A DNA stretch of 64,000 bases from UBA2336 sp049306095 (GCA_049306095.1 JBAQPU010000012.1:62001-126000); one strand, 5' to 3'. Numbered from the stretch's first letter, positions 25,504 through 34,765 are shown. Notes: a model not told the origin generated them from the letters alone. Program-made: numbers and translations.

Positions 25504-26937
25504 TTATTGAGGCTTGCGATCACCGGCTTTCCGATCACCCGGCTTGCGGTTGCCGCGCTCTTGTTTTCCATTAGATTCTTTATTCCCTTGCTGGGCATTG
25601 GCCGGGGTAAACATCATTGGTTGCCCTCCGGGCATCATCATAAAATCCTGTGGCTTAGATTCCTCTACGGGCTCTGGCTTCTTACGTTTCCCGTTCATTT
25701 GTGGCAACAGGCTGATCTCATCATCGTCCATTCCCGGGGGCACCGATAAATACAGGCGATCATTTTCCTGCAAGCCAGCCAGAATAACGGCATCGTTAGC
25801 ATTTGTTTCTCCCAGCATGACTTCCTGTTTTTTACCGTCTCGCATAAAAACGTAGGTAATCGAATCATACTTGCTATGCAGGCACTCTAACGGTATGTAG
25901 AGCGCACTATCAATCACACTCGCAATAATTTTATTACTGGTGGTCATGGCCGGGCGAAGCGTTGGATCAGTTCCTCTGATTTCAATATCCACCTGGAAAA
26001 CTTTTGCATCGCTGTTGGGCCGTTGTTCACCCACATTCGCCACATTGGTTACGACTCCGGTCAGTTTTTTATCGGGATAGGCATCCAATCCGATTTCCAC
26101 TTTTTGACCCGGCTTTACTTTACGAACATCCACTTCGTTTACAAAAGTTTTAGAGAGCATCACAGTTAAATCGGGCAGGGTGGCAACCACCGGGTCCCAT
26201 GTGCTGATCTGTGATCCTGATTTTATTGGTCTGTTATCCCAACCTTTGGTGTAAATAACCATTCCGGGCTCAGGCGCGAGAATGTTAAAATCGGCAACAA
26301 GCTGCACCATACCGTTGTGTTCGCCTTGAACTTTTCGCAGTTCGGCACCAACAGTACGCATCTTTTCAATATTCTGACGCTTCTTAATTTTATAGTTCTC
26401 AAGTGCCTGTGACAAGGCACGCTGGGCTTTGTCGAGGTTAATTTCATTTTGTTTGATTGTAGCCGGTGGCTCATATTTAGATTGCTCCAGAACAATTCTC
26501 CGCTCTTCCACATCGTATCGCATGTTAATAAGTTCATCGCGTGATTGGCGCATCTGCAGTGTGGTGTCCAATTGGGTTTGAACGAAGGAAGCTTGTGCTT
26601 TCTCTAACTCAATTTCTTTATCCTTAATCCTGCCCTGAAATTCGGCCCGATCGAGCGTGGCGATCCAATCGCCCTTTTCAACCACGGTTCCTTCCGCGAC
26701 AATGTTTTGGATCGTGAGGTTGTTGACGCGATACTCGCGCAGCCGCGTTGGTGCCTGAATCTTTACAGAACTTTTCGCTTCCAGTTCACCGGTTGTCTCA
26801 ATCTCTACTTTAAAAATTCCACGTTTAACGGTTGCCAGTATATCAACCGCATTTCCGCTTTGGCTTCCCTTCACAATCAACAATACCACCAATATTACAA
26901 GGAGCGCCCCGCCTCCAATAATCAGGTTTCTTTTCAT
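25504..26937 (-). CDS. Efflux periplasmic adaptor (HlyD/MacA family)
   Basis: A 477-residue membrane-fusion protein. N-terminal anchor at residues 5-23, lipoyl-like half near residues 40-75 (KRGIFKVEIETTGELEAKSSVKIQAP), a coiled-coil hairpin about 85-190 (KDKEIELEKAQASFVQTQLDTTLQMRQ...), then barrel domains (ILAPEPGMVIY, VDVRKVKPGQKVEIGLDAYPDK). The last 60 residues are low-complexity, rich in Gly, Lys, Asn, Pro and Met (residues about 415-477), unusual for the family. First gene of the operon with the permease (12 bp downstream) and TolC-like gene. It is likely transcribed from its own promoter because a terminator lies upstream at 26967-26998. Confidence 0.9.
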   Translation of the reverse strand: MKRNLIIGGGALLVILVVLLIVKGSQSGNAVDILATVKRGIFKVEIETTGELEAKSSVKIQAPTRLREYRVNNLTIQNIVAEGTVVEKGDWIATLDRAEFQGRIKDKEIELEKAQASFVQTQLDTTLQMRQSRDELINMRYDVEERRIVLEQSKYEPPATIKQNEINLDKAQRALSQALENYKIKKRQNIEKMRTVGAELRKVQGEHNGMVQLVADFNILAPEPGMVIYTKGWDNRPIKSGSQISTWDPVVATLPDLTVMLSKTFVNEVDVRKVKPGQKVEIGLDAYPDKKLTGVVTNVANVGEQRPNSDAKVFQVDIEIRGTDPTLRPAMTTSNKIIASVIDSALYIPLECLHSKYDSITYVFMRDGKKQEVMLGETNANDAVILAGLQENDRLYLSVPPGMDDDEISLLPQMNGKRKKPEPVEESKPQDFMMMPGGQPMMFTPANAQQGNKESNGKQERGNRKPGDRKAGDRKPQ

Positions 26938-26966
26938 GAGGTTATATTTCTAATATCTTACAAATT

Positions 26967-26998
26967 TAAAAAGGTGGTTATTAAGTTAATAACCACCT
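26967..26998 (-). terminator. Terminator after the sigma-factor operon
   Basis: A 13-bp perfect stem with a single central base (26972-26998), followed on the minus strand by TTTTT. It would end transcripts from the 27029-29819 operon before the efflux operon begins. Confidence 0.85.
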
Positions 26999-27028
26999 GA
27001 ATGATTGTCCTTCCAACAGTGTAATTCG

Positions 27029-28342
27029 TTACTGGCTGGCGCCCCGTTTTACTGCTATCTTTTCCAGGGCGCTTTTCTTATCTACCTTCCCTGCATTGTA
27101 GTCGGAAAGGACACTGCTTTTTACCGTTACCTCAATATCGGATGGAATGCCACACCCTTTGCACCTTGTTAGGGTTACATTAAAGACGAGTTGTTCCTGA
27201 TCCTTTAAACTCTTTACGGTACGGCCATATTCCAGAATATTTTCTTTCAGCTCTTTTTCAAAGACAGGGTACAATTCTTTTACTTTTTTATCCCGTTCAT
27301 CTTGTGTTACACCCCGTAAACTGATGGTGGGCATATTAAACAATCCATCATCGACCTGATTGCTGCTATACACTTGCATGTATACGATAGCCCCAAAATC
27401 ATTGAGCCGCTCATAGTATGCTTGCCCCTGGATGAAAAAGTTCTTGGAAAGATCGCTGCGGTACAGACGATTGAAGATACTGGTGAGCAATTCCAGATCG
27501 GGTTCTACCTTGCCTGAACTCTCGGTATTCGTGACTTTTATTTTAGCCAAAAGTTGATCGCGGGTAATTTTACCCTGACGAAATTGGGTTAAATCATTAC
27601 GGGTTGCTTCTACACTTAACAACGACCGCTTTTCACTTTGATTGAAATACCACCGCTGGCCTCCACCCTGATTGGTAATGATGATCTTTTCATCTGGCGC
27701 TAATTGACTCATCATATCGCCATAGTCGGTCAGGAAATTTTTTGCAGCTGTAATAATTCTGGTATTATACACCTTTCGCAGGCTATCACTGGGTTTACCC
27801 ATAGCTGTAACACGGGGAGCGCTTACGGTCATACGCTGATGGCTGCGCTCTGTTTTGCGTCTCTCCTGGTCTGCGCGTTCCATTTCCTTTGCCGATCGCT
27901 TCATTTCCTCCTGACTACGTTTCAATTCTTTTGTTGCACGCTCCATCTCTTCATTGGCACGCTCCATTTCCTTTGAAGCTTTTTCCATCTCACGCTTCAA
28001 TTCGATCTCATCCTCCGGATCCATTTCATCATCGGTCATTGAAAAGGAATATGAATACGCACCCGGGGCTCCATCGAGAACAACCATATTTTCATCTCCC
28101 CAAAATATTGGCAGATAATCGGTTGGTATGGTAAAGGTTACTCCATACCCGGCACGGTAACTACCTTGCACTTCCATTGGAAAAAAGCCGCGTTTCTCAA
28201 ATTCCTGCCGCAACAACGTACTCAAAACATTTTCCGCTACGGCCAGATCACGATCCATGCGATCCTGGTCAACTTGCTGTGCCGTTGCCGCTTGTGTACC
28301 GAGTACCATCGCCACGACCCAAAATTTAATTACTCGTTTCAT
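27029..28342 (-). CDS. Secreted coiled-coil protein, hypothetical
   Basis: A 437-residue protein with a signal peptide (MKRVIKFWVVAMVLGTQAATAQ). Residues about 111-168 form a highly charged coiled coil with a repeating EM(E/K)RA pattern. A C-terminal region (VTLTRCKGCGIPSDIEVTVKSSVL) contains a CKGCG motif that might bind metal or form a disulfide. I do not recognise the family. It follows a sigma factor and its anti-sigma-like gene by 12 bp, so it is probably their co-expressed effector or sensor on the outside. Terminated by the hairpin at 26972-26998. Confidence 0.75.
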   Translation of the reverse strand: MKRVIKFWVVAMVLGTQAATAQQVDQDRMDRDLAVAENVLSTLLRQEFEKRGFFPMEVQGSYRAGYGVTFTIPTDYLPIFWGDENMVVLDGAPGAYSYSFSMTDDEMDPEDEIELKREMEKASKEMERANEEMERATKELKRSQEEMKRSAKEMERADQERRKTERSHQRMTVSAPRVTAMGKPSDSLRKVYNTRIITAAKNFLTDYGDMMSQLAPDEKIIITNQGGGQRWYFNQSEKRSLLSVEATRNDLTQFRQGKITRDQLLAKIKVTNTESSGKVEPDLELLTSIFNRLYRSDLSKNFFIQGQAYYERLNDFGAIVYMQVYSSNQVDDGLFNMPTISLRGVTQDERDKKVKELYPVFEKELKENILEYGRTVKSLKDQEQLVFNVTLTRCKGCGIPSDIEVTVKSSVLSDYNAGKVDKKSALEKIAVKRGASQ

Positions 28343-28354
28343 AATCGTTCTTGT

Positions 28355-29200
28355 TTAATAACTTTTAGTTGTGTTTGCACTGGAGGCCGCTCCATTGGCG
28401 ATAATGCTGGCCAATATCTGTTCAGCCTCCTGCTTAAATACCGAGTTATCTTGTTCCACACTGACTAGCCTGGTTTGAATAACTTCTAAATCATTTTTAC
28501 GTTGTTGCTGAAGGTATTTTGAAAAATCAACCAACAACCCTTCAATGTATTTTTGCTGTTCATTTGTCGATAATTGGAAATAATCTTTTACAACCTGTTG
28601 ATTTTGATCTTGCAGGGTGGCGACAAAACGTCTGATCTCATCTTGTGAAGCCTTTGATGCCTGCTGAACCAGTTCCTTCACCTTAGTTGAATTCATCGCT
28701 ACGTTCTTCCTGATGGATGCATCCAGTTTCTCTTGATTTTCATCCAGGCTTGCCTGAACAACCTGGTTATTTTGTGTAAGTGAAGCGTTGATCATCTCCT
28801 GCACCTGAGCCTGCGTAAGTACAGGTTGAGGTGCATGGATCTCTTCCACGGATTTTCCAAAGCTGATCTTCATTTCATTTCCCGAATAGTTCACCTGAAT
28901 ATCAAATATCTTTCCTGCCACCATCAACAATAACAAGGATGCCGCGATAGCTGAAATAGTTTTAATATAAGGAGCGTTCCAGAAAAAACGTTGTTTAGAA
29001 TCTTCCACCACAATAGGCGGAGCAATCACTTCTTTATCGGTTACCGAAGACAACATCTTGCGAAGATGTTGCAGCGACTCCAGTTCTTCCATAGCGGTTG
29101 GATTCTCGCGGAAGTATTCTTCCACCGCTGTCTTTTCCTCACCGGACAGCTCACCATACAGATAAGCCATCAAAACGGATTCATCTGGTTTATAGCTCAT
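28355..29200 (-). CDS. Anti-sigma factor-like membrane protein
   Basis: A 281-residue single-pass protein. The N-terminal cytoplasmic part (residues 1-75: LMAYLYGELSGEEKTAVEEYFRENP) has the zinc-less anti-sigma/RsiW-like pattern common in Bacteroidota; TM at about residues 80-98 (KTISAIAASLLLLMVAGKIF); the remaining periplasmic part is mostly helical and coiled-coil. It overlaps the sigma factor gene by 11 bp, the classical arrangement for a sigma/anti-sigma pair. The periplasmic helices may sense the signal. The family-level call is from pattern and context rather than a clear domain hit. Confidence 0.8.
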   Translation of the reverse strand: MSYKPDESVLMAYLYGELSGEEKTAVEEYFRENPTAMEELESLQHLRKMLSSVTDKEVIAPPIVVEDSKQRFFWNAPYIKTISAIAASLLLLMVAGKIFDIQVNYSGNEMKISFGKSVEEIHAPQPVLTQAQVQEMINASLTQNNQVVQASLDENQEKLDASIRKNVAMNSTKVKELVQQASKASQDEIRRFVATLQDQNQQVVKDYFQLSTNEQQKYIEGLLVDFSKYLQQQRKNDLEVIQTRLVSVEQDNSVFKQEAEQILASIIANGAASSANTTKSY

Positions 29201-29819
29201 AACTTATTGTTTCTCTTGTAATATTTTTCTTCTCTAAAATTTTCTTCAACCCATCCAGTCCATAATACATTCTGGATTTCACTGTGTTCTCTGAAACATT
29301 CAGCACTTCGGCTATTTCTCTAAATTTCAATCCTTCAAATTCTTTCATGATCACCACCTCGCGTTGCTCGGCACTGAGTTCCATCAGCGATCGCTGAAGA
29401 ATATCCGATAACTCTACTTGCTGGAATTTCCGTTCGGGATTATCACTTCTCACCGAAGATCCCTCCCATCGTGGTGATTCCTCAGCCTCCACATTAATCA
29501 CGTTTTCAAATGGCACCCAGCGGCTTTGTTTTTTCTTTCTTGCCTCTTCGCGGCAATAGTTCACAGCAATCTTGTACAACCAGCTTTTAAAACGTGCGAT
29601 GTCCTGTAACCCCTCAATGTTCCGGCACATCGATATGAACGTTTTCTGAGCCGCTTCCATGGCCAGGTCGTGATCGAGGAAGAACTTATAACTAAAGTTG
29701 TAAATCCGCTTATACCACAACTGTACAAGTTTCCCTTGCGCATTCTTATCCCCTTGCTTGGCGCGGGCAATAAGGGTATCGGAATGCATCATCGCAATGT
29801 CCAGTAGTGTTTCGGCCAC
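29190..29819 (-). CDS. ECF-type RNA polymerase sigma factor
   Basis: A 209-residue sigma-70 family factor. Region 2 is about residues 30-100 (YKRIYNFSYKFFLDHDLAMEAAQKTFI ... FKSWLYKIAVNYCR), region 4 about residues 140-200 (ELSAEQREVVIMKEFEGLKFREIAEVLNVSENTVKSRMYYGLDGLK). It would direct transcription of a stress or envelope regulon, held off by the adjacent membrane anti-sigma. Starts possible at GTG 29819 or ATG 29792; the second (MMHSDTLIARAKQGD) is closer to the usual ECF length. An inverted repeat lies at 29857-29884, just upstream, and could be an autoregulatory site. Confidence 0.92.
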   Translation of the reverse strand: MAETLLDIAMMHSDTLIARAKQGDKNAQGKLVQLWYKRIYNFSYKFFLDHDLAMEAAQKTFISMCRNIEGLQDIARFKSWLYKIAVNYCREEARKKKQSRWVPFENVINVEAEESPRWEGSSVRSDNPERKFQQVELSDILQRSLMELSAEQREVVIMKEFEGLKFREIAEVLNVSENTVKSRMYYGLDGLKKILEKKNITRETISYEL

Positions 29820-29856
29820 AATTCTGCAGGTTTTGGCGTTTCTGTGTATAAAGATG

Positions 29857-29884
29857 GTGGATAAAGGGAAATAGTTTTATCCAC
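29857..29884. promoter_or_regulatory. Inverted repeat upstream of the sigma-factor operon
   Basis: GTGGATAAA (29857-29865) and TTTATCCAC (29876-29884) form perfect 9-bp arms with 10 bp between. The site lies 38-65 bp from the GTG start of the sigma gene. It may be an operator or a cruciform; no binding protein is identified. Confidence 0.5.
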
Positions 29885-29895
29885 TTAAAAAAATT

Positions 29896-29978
29896 GGTAT
29901 AAGGTATTAGGGTATAAGGTATAAAGGTATAAGGTATTAGGGTATAAGGTATAAAGGTATAAGGCATTAGGGATTAGG
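29896..29978. repeat. Tandem 15/30-bp repeat
   Basis: The 15-bp units GGTATAAGGTATTAG and GGTATAAGGTATAAA alternate through 29896-29955, followed by a degenerate copy (GGTATAAGGCATTAG) to 29970 and a fragment. The end can pair with CCTAATGCC beginning at 29998, making a hairpin just upstream of the methyltransferase promoter. It is not a CRISPR: there are no spacers. Confidence 0.85.
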
Positions 29979-30022
29979 ACTTGACACAGCGGTGAACCTA
30001 ATGCCTAATACCTCATGACTGC

Positions 30023-30030
30023 TATATTTG
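30023..30030 (+). promoter_or_regulatory. Bacteroidota -7 promoter element (TATATTTG)
   Basis: TATATTTG matches TAnnTTTG exactly and ends 7 bp before the ATG at 30038, which implies a very short or absent leader on the mRNA. Confidence 0.6.
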
Positions 30031-30037
30031 CGTTTCG

Positions 30038-30811
30038 ATGAAAAAGATAATCGCATTTTTAGTACGGTATGTGCCCCGAAAATACCTTCAGCGTATCAGC
30101 GGAGTTGGCTTAAAAGTAGTCGGGCTGTTTTACAAAGGCTCGAACGTTATTTGTCCGATCTGTCAATCCGGGTTTCGCAAGTTTTTACCTTACGGAAGAA
30201 TCAACCCGCGCGAAAATGCCCTGTGCCCGAATTGCCTTTCCCTTGAACGTCACCGGCTTATCTGGATGTACCTGAAAGAGCAGACAGATTTTTTTAAATC
30301 AGGAAAGGATGTACTTCACATCGCTCCGGAAGCGTGTTACATTACCCGGTTTGAGAAACTTCACGGAGATCGTTACATCACCGCTGATATTGAATCGCCT
30401 TTGGCGAAAGTTAAAATGGACATCCATCAGATTCCGTTCGGTGACAACCATTTTGATGTGGTGTTGTGCAACCACGTGTTGGAACATGTGCGTGATGACA
30501 TCCAGGCGATGCGTGAGATTAAGCGCGTACTAAAGCCGGGCGGGATTGCCATTCTCCAGATTCCATTTTTCAATCCGGTACCAGAGGTTACGTTTGAAGA
30601 CGCTTCGATCACCGACAAACGGGAACGGGAAAAAATCTTCGGGCAGGATGATCATGTTCGAAAATATGGAAAAGATTATCCAAAACGAATCGAACAAAGC
30701 GGACTGCTTGCCGTTGAAGAAGCTTATGTTAATAACCTGACCGAAGAAGTTCGTCAGAAATTTGGATTAGTAAAAGGAGAAATAATTTACAAAGGAGTTA
30801 AGCATGGCTGA
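30038..30811 (+). CDS. SAM-dependent methyltransferase with N-terminal zinc-ribbon-like motif
   Basis: A 257-residue protein. Two CxxC pairs (CPIC and CPNC, residues about 41-68) look like a zinc ribbon. The class I methyltransferase core has VLHIAPE as a variant motif I (no GxGxG loop), ADIESP, then DVVLCNHVLEHV and VLKPGGIAILQIPF (motif for methyltransferase type 11). The substrate is unknown. It overlaps the HAD phosphatase gene by 8 bp, so the two are translationally coupled. Confidence 0.85.
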   Translation: MKKIIAFLVRYVPRKYLQRISGVGLKVVGLFYKGSNVICPICQSGFRKFLPYGRINPRENALCPNCLSLERHRLIWMYLKEQTDFFKSGKDVLHIAPEACYITRFEKLHGDRYITADIESPLAKVKMDIHQIPFGDNHFDVVLCNHVLEHVRDDIQAMREIKRVLKPGGIAILQIPFFNPVPEVTFEDASITDKREREKIFGQDDHVRKYGKDYPKRIEQSGLLAVEEAYVNNLTEEVRQKFGLVKGEIIYKGVKHG

Positions 30812-31475
30812 TGTTGCAGTAATCTTTGACATGGACGGTGTGATCGTTCATACGAACCCGTATCATAAAACAGCCATCCGAGAGTTTTGTGGAGCCCATA
30901 ATATTCAGCTAAACGAACTGATGCTTCAAAATAAAGTTTACGGCCGTACTAACCGCGATTGGCTGACCAATGTCTTTGGTGAAATTGATCAAGAGATTCT
31001 TGAAGCCTATGCCTATGAAAAAGAGGAACTGTTCAGAAAAATTTACGAACCGCACGTTAAACCGCTTGAAGGTTTGAGAGAATTTCTTGAGTTATTAGTT
31101 ACCAACAATGTTCCCCGGGCCATTGCCACCTCTGCCCCGCCTGAAAATGTTGACTTTATTCTTGATAAAACAGGTCTCAGAAAATTTTTTCCAATCACGT
31201 TAGACGATCGAATGGTTACCCACGGGAAGCCTAATCCGGAGATTTACCTGAAAGCGGCCAAGGCATTGGGTCTGCCAAACAATAAATGCATTGTAATTGA
31301 AGACTCAATTTCAGGTGTAACAGCCGGAAGAAAAGCAGGTTCAAAAGTTATTGGAGTAACCACCACCCATTCGCCCGAAGAATTGAAAGAGACGAATTAT
31401 GTTATTCAGGATTTTACCGGGTTGGAAGTTTCAACGTTACAAGAAATTTTAACCCAGCAGGTGCAAGCGCACTGA
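30804..31475 (+). CDS. HAD-superfamily phosphatase / beta-phosphoglucomutase-like
   Basis: A 223-residue HAD subfamily IA enzyme. Motif I FDMDGVIVH has the nucleophile Asp9 and acid-base Asp11; motif II is ATSAP, motif III has the lysine in THGKPNPEIY, motif IV is VIEDSISG. The cap domain follows motif I. It hydrolyses or isomerises small phosphosugars; the PgmB/GPH-like pattern (GKPNPEIYLKAAKALG) is typical but does not fix the substrate. Coupled to the upstream methyltransferase gene by an 8-bp overlap. Confidence 0.92.
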   Translation: MADVAVIFDMDGVIVHTNPYHKTAIREFCGAHNIQLNELMLQNKVYGRTNRDWLTNVFGEIDQEILEAYAYEKEELFRKIYEPHVKPLEGLREFLELLVTNNVPRAIATSAPPENVDFILDKTGLRKFFPITLDDRMVTHGKPNPEIYLKAAKALGLPNNKCIVIEDSISGVTAGRKAGSKVIGVTTTHSPEELKETNYVIQDFTGLEVSTLQEILTQQVQAH

Positions 31476-31624
31476 AAAGGATGGGTATAGCCAGCAAGCT
31501 TTAGGGCCAATTTTTCAAAACGATTAGGAATGTCTTCCAGACAAGGCCGCATTTTGCCCCTTGTAGAAATTTACAACCACAATTGGTAACTTCGGTGTAA
31601 TCTCACTTTACTAAACCCAATCGT

Positions 31625-34600
31625 ATGAAAAGAGTAGTCCTCCTGCTGCTATTCGGTATGTTGCTTACCGGATTATCTGCACAAAAAAAATCTGGTTCAT
31701 TCAAACCAGCAACGCTAACCTTCGATGAAAAACTCTATAATTCAATTGAGTGGAGAAGCATCGGACCCTTTCGTGGGGGGCGATCGGCAGCCGTAACGGG
31801 TGTACCAGGCAAGCCTAATTTATTTTACTTCGGAGCAACCGGTGGCGGTGTGTGGCGAACAATCGATGGCGGTAACTCGTGGGAAAACATCAGTGACGGA
31901 TTTTTTGGTGGTTCCATTGGCGCAGTCGCTGTCAGCGAGTGGGACAATAATGTGATCTATGTGGGAGGGGGCGAAAAAACCGTTCGCGGAAATGTTTCAT
32001 ACGGAAACGGAGTTTGGAAATCGTTGGACGCTGGAAAAACATGGACACACGTTGGATTAAAAGATTCGAAGCACATTCCGCGCATACGCATTCATCCTAA
32101 AAATCCTGACCTGGTATATGCGGCCGTGCTGGGTGATCTTTTCAAATCATCGGAAGAACGCGGAGTTTACAAATCGGAAGACGGAGGTAAAACCTGGAAG
32201 CGAATCCTTTTTGCCAATAAAGATGCGGGAGCTGTGGATCTGATTCTGGATCCTAATAATCCAAGAATTCTGTATGCATCCACCTGGAGAATTCGAAGAA
32301 CGCCCTATAGTTTAGAAAGCGGTGGAGAAGGCTCTGCCCTTTGGAAAAGTGTTGATGGTGGCGAAAACTGGGTAAACATTTCCACCAATGAAGGGTTGCC
32401 TAAGGGTACATGGGGTATTGTAGGGGTAGCGGTATCGCCTGTAAATTCAAATCGCGTATATGCCATCATCGAAAATGAAAAAGGCGGAGTGTATCGCTCT
32501 GCTGATGCCGGTAAAACGTGGCAAAAAATGAATGACGATCGTAATCTTCGTCAGCGTGCATGGTACTACACCCGAATTTATGCCGATACAAAAGAAGAGG
32601 ATGTTGTGTACGTGATGAATGTTGCTTACCACCGCTCGAAAGATGGAGGTAAAACTTTTCAGTCGTACAACGCACCGCATGGCGACCATCATGATCTGTG
32701 GATCGCACCGGAAGACAACCAAAGAATGATTATCGCTGATGACGGGGGAGCACAGGTAAGTTATGATGCTGGTGAAAACTGGTCAACCTATGACAACCAA
32801 CCTACAGCCCAGTTTTACAGGGTTATTACCGATAACCATTTTCCGTACCGTATTTATGGAGCACAGCAAGACAACACCACGCTTCGCATTTCGCACCGTA
32901 CGGATGGCTTCTCCATTACCGATCAAGACTGGGAAACTACGGCAGGAAGCGAAAGCGGTCATATCGCACCCAACCCGGCCGATAATGACATCGTGTATGG
33001 AGGAAATTATGGAGGATTACTGGAGATGCAAAATCATCGCACCGGTGAAAGCAGATCTGTTAATGTATGGCCCGATAACCCTATGGGGCATGGCGCAGAA
33101 GGCATGAAGTATCGTTTTCAATGGAACTTCCCGATTTTCTTTTCTCCGCACAATCCCAATAAGTTATATACCACATCCAACCATGTTCATGTATCAACCA
33201 ACGGTGGGCAATCATGGGAAACCATCAGTCCGGATTTAACGCGCAACGACAAAGCAAAACTTGGGCCCTCAGGCGGCCCTATAACAAAAGATAACACAAG
33301 CGTTGAATATTACTGTACCATTTTTGCGGCCGGTGAATCACCCTATGAAAAAGATTTTATTGTGACCGGTTCAGATGATGGCCTGGTGCATGCAACCAAC
33401 GATGGCGGCAAAACGTGGAATAAAATTACCCCCCCAGAAATGCCCGAGTGGACGATGATTAACAGCATTGAGTTTGATCCCTTTACGAAAGGAGGAATTT
33501 ATATTGCCGGTACGCGCTATAAATCGGGCGACTACAAACCGTATTTATTCAAATCCAAAGATTACGGAAAAACCTGGACAAAAATCGTTGATGGAATTAA
33601 TCCCGACCACTTCACCCGCGTGCTTCGGGCTGACCCAAAACGAAAAGGTCTTTTGTATGCAGGAACAGAAAATGGAATGTATGTTTCCTTTGATGATGGC
33701 ACCAGTTGGAAATCCCTTCAACTCAATCTGCCCATTGTTCCGATTACAGACCTTACTGTAAAAAATGATAACCTCATCGCGGCCACACAGGGAAGGAGCT
33801 TCTGGCTGATTGATGACCTCACACCACTTCATCAACTTAACGATCAGGTAAAAACTGCCGATTTTCATATTTACAAGCCCATGCCGAGTTACAGAATGGG
33901 AGGAGGTCAGGGGCGTCCGTCCAGAACTGCAGGCCAGAATCATCCGGGAGGTGTAATGGTGCATTATTTTGTTAAAGACACCACCAACGCGCAAGTAAGC
34001 CTGGAGTTCATGCAAACAGATGGAACTTTAATTCGTAAATATTCAACAAAGCCCGACAAAAAAAATAAAGAAGAAAAATTGGCCATCAAACAACCCGGAT
34101 CAAACCGGTTTGTATGGAACATGCGCTATCAGGATGCGGAAACATTTGAAGGTATTATCATGTGGGCAGCCTCCACGAGCGGTCCCCGTGCCTTGCCGGG
34201 TAGTTACAAAGTAAAACTTACCGTGAATGGAAAATCCGCTGAAACAACTTTTGATATATTGAAGGATCCGCGATCAGGCTCGACCGATGCAGACTTGAAA
34301 GCGCAATTCGATTTTCAGCAAGAGGTGATGGCCAAACTTAGTGAAACGCATAAGGCCATCAAAAAAATAAGACAGACCCGTGAGCAGCTTAACCGCGTGA
34401 CCGATCCATTAAAAGATAAAAAAGATGAACTAAAAGATGTGTTGGATATGGCGAAGGGTATTCAGGATAAAATGAAAACCATTGAAGAGGCTTTGTATCA
34501 AACAAAAAACCGAAGCGGTCAGGATCCATTAAATTTTCCGATCAGGCTTAATAATAAACTTGCCCACTTAAGTTCCCTAGCGGGATCGGGCGATTTTAAG

Positions 34601-34753
34601 CCGACCGATCAGTCGGTGGCCTTCAAAAATGAAATCACCACAGAGATCAACAAACATCTGGAAGCTTTAAATAAAATTTTCAAAGAAGAGATCCCGGCTT
34701 TCAATAATCTCATCAAGACAAAGAATATTGACGCGGTAACATTTTCTAATTGA
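31625..34753 (+). CDS. Exported BNR/sortilin-like beta-propeller protein
   Basis: A 1042-residue exported protein. Signal MKRVVLLLLFGMLLTGLSAQ. Repeated Asp-box motifs such as TIDGGNSW, SLDAGKTW, SEDGGKTW, SVDGGENW, SADAGKTW, SKDGGKTF and TNDGGKTW fill residues about 70-690, indicating a two-propeller Vps10/sortilin-type or glycosyl-hydrolase-like fold. A C-terminal helical part (residues about 880-1040) ends the protein. Such proteins are abundant in Cytophagales and are annotated as glycosyl hydrolases by similarity, but the catalytic residues cannot be confirmed here. The TonB receptor gene follows 99 bp downstream, so uptake of a breakdown product is possible. Confidence 0.88.
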   Translation: MKRVVLLLLFGMLLTGLSAQKKSGSFKPATLTFDEKLYNSIEWRSIGPFRGGRSAAVTGVPGKPNLFYFGATGGGVWRTIDGGNSWENISDGFFGGSIGAVAVSEWDNNVIYVGGGEKTVRGNVSYGNGVWKSLDAGKTWTHVGLKDSKHIPRIRIHPKNPDLVYAAVLGDLFKSSEERGVYKSEDGGKTWKRILFANKDAGAVDLILDPNNPRILYASTWRIRRTPYSLESGGEGSALWKSVDGGENWVNISTNEGLPKGTWGIVGVAVSPVNSNRVYAIIENEKGGVYRSADAGKTWQKMNDDRNLRQRAWYYTRIYADTKEEDVVYVMNVAYHRSKDGGKTFQSYNAPHGDHHDLWIAPEDNQRMIIADDGGAQVSYDAGENWSTYDNQPTAQFYRVITDNHFPYRIYGAQQDNTTLRISHRTDGFSITDQDWETTAGSESGHIAPNPADNDIVYGGNYGGLLEMQNHRTGESRSVNVWPDNPMGHGAEGMKYRFQWNFPIFFSPHNPNKLYTTSNHVHVSTNGGQSWETISPDLTRNDKAKLGPSGGPITKDNTSVEYYCTIFAAGESPYEKDFIVTGSDDGLVHATNDGGKTWNKITPPEMPEWTMINSIEFDPFTKGGIYIAGTRYKSGDYKPYLFKSKDYGKTWTKIVDGINPDHFTRVLRADPKRKGLLYAGTENGMYVSFDDGTSWKSLQLNLPIVPITDLTVKNDNLIAATQGRSFWLIDDLTPLHQLNDQVKTADFHIYKPMPSYRMGGGQGRPSRTAGQNHPGGVMVHYFVKDTTNAQVSLEFMQTDGTLIRKYSTKPDKKNKEEKLAIKQPGSNRFVWNMRYQDAETFEGIIMWAASTSGPRALPGSYKVKLTVNGKSAETTFDILKDPRSGSTDADLKAQFDFQQEVMAKLSETHKAIKKIRQTREQLNRVTDPLKDKKDELKDVLDMAKGIQDKMKTIEEALYQTKNRSGQDPLNFPIRLNNKLAHLSSLAGSGDFKPTDQSVAFKNEITTEINKHLEALNKIFKEEIPAFNNLIKTKNIDAVTFSN

Positions 34754-34765
34754 TTCAAGTCCAGA

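Noticed and set aside
29896..29978. Tandem repeats as a CRISPR array
   Set aside because: Units are contiguous with no spacers and no cas genes are nearby.
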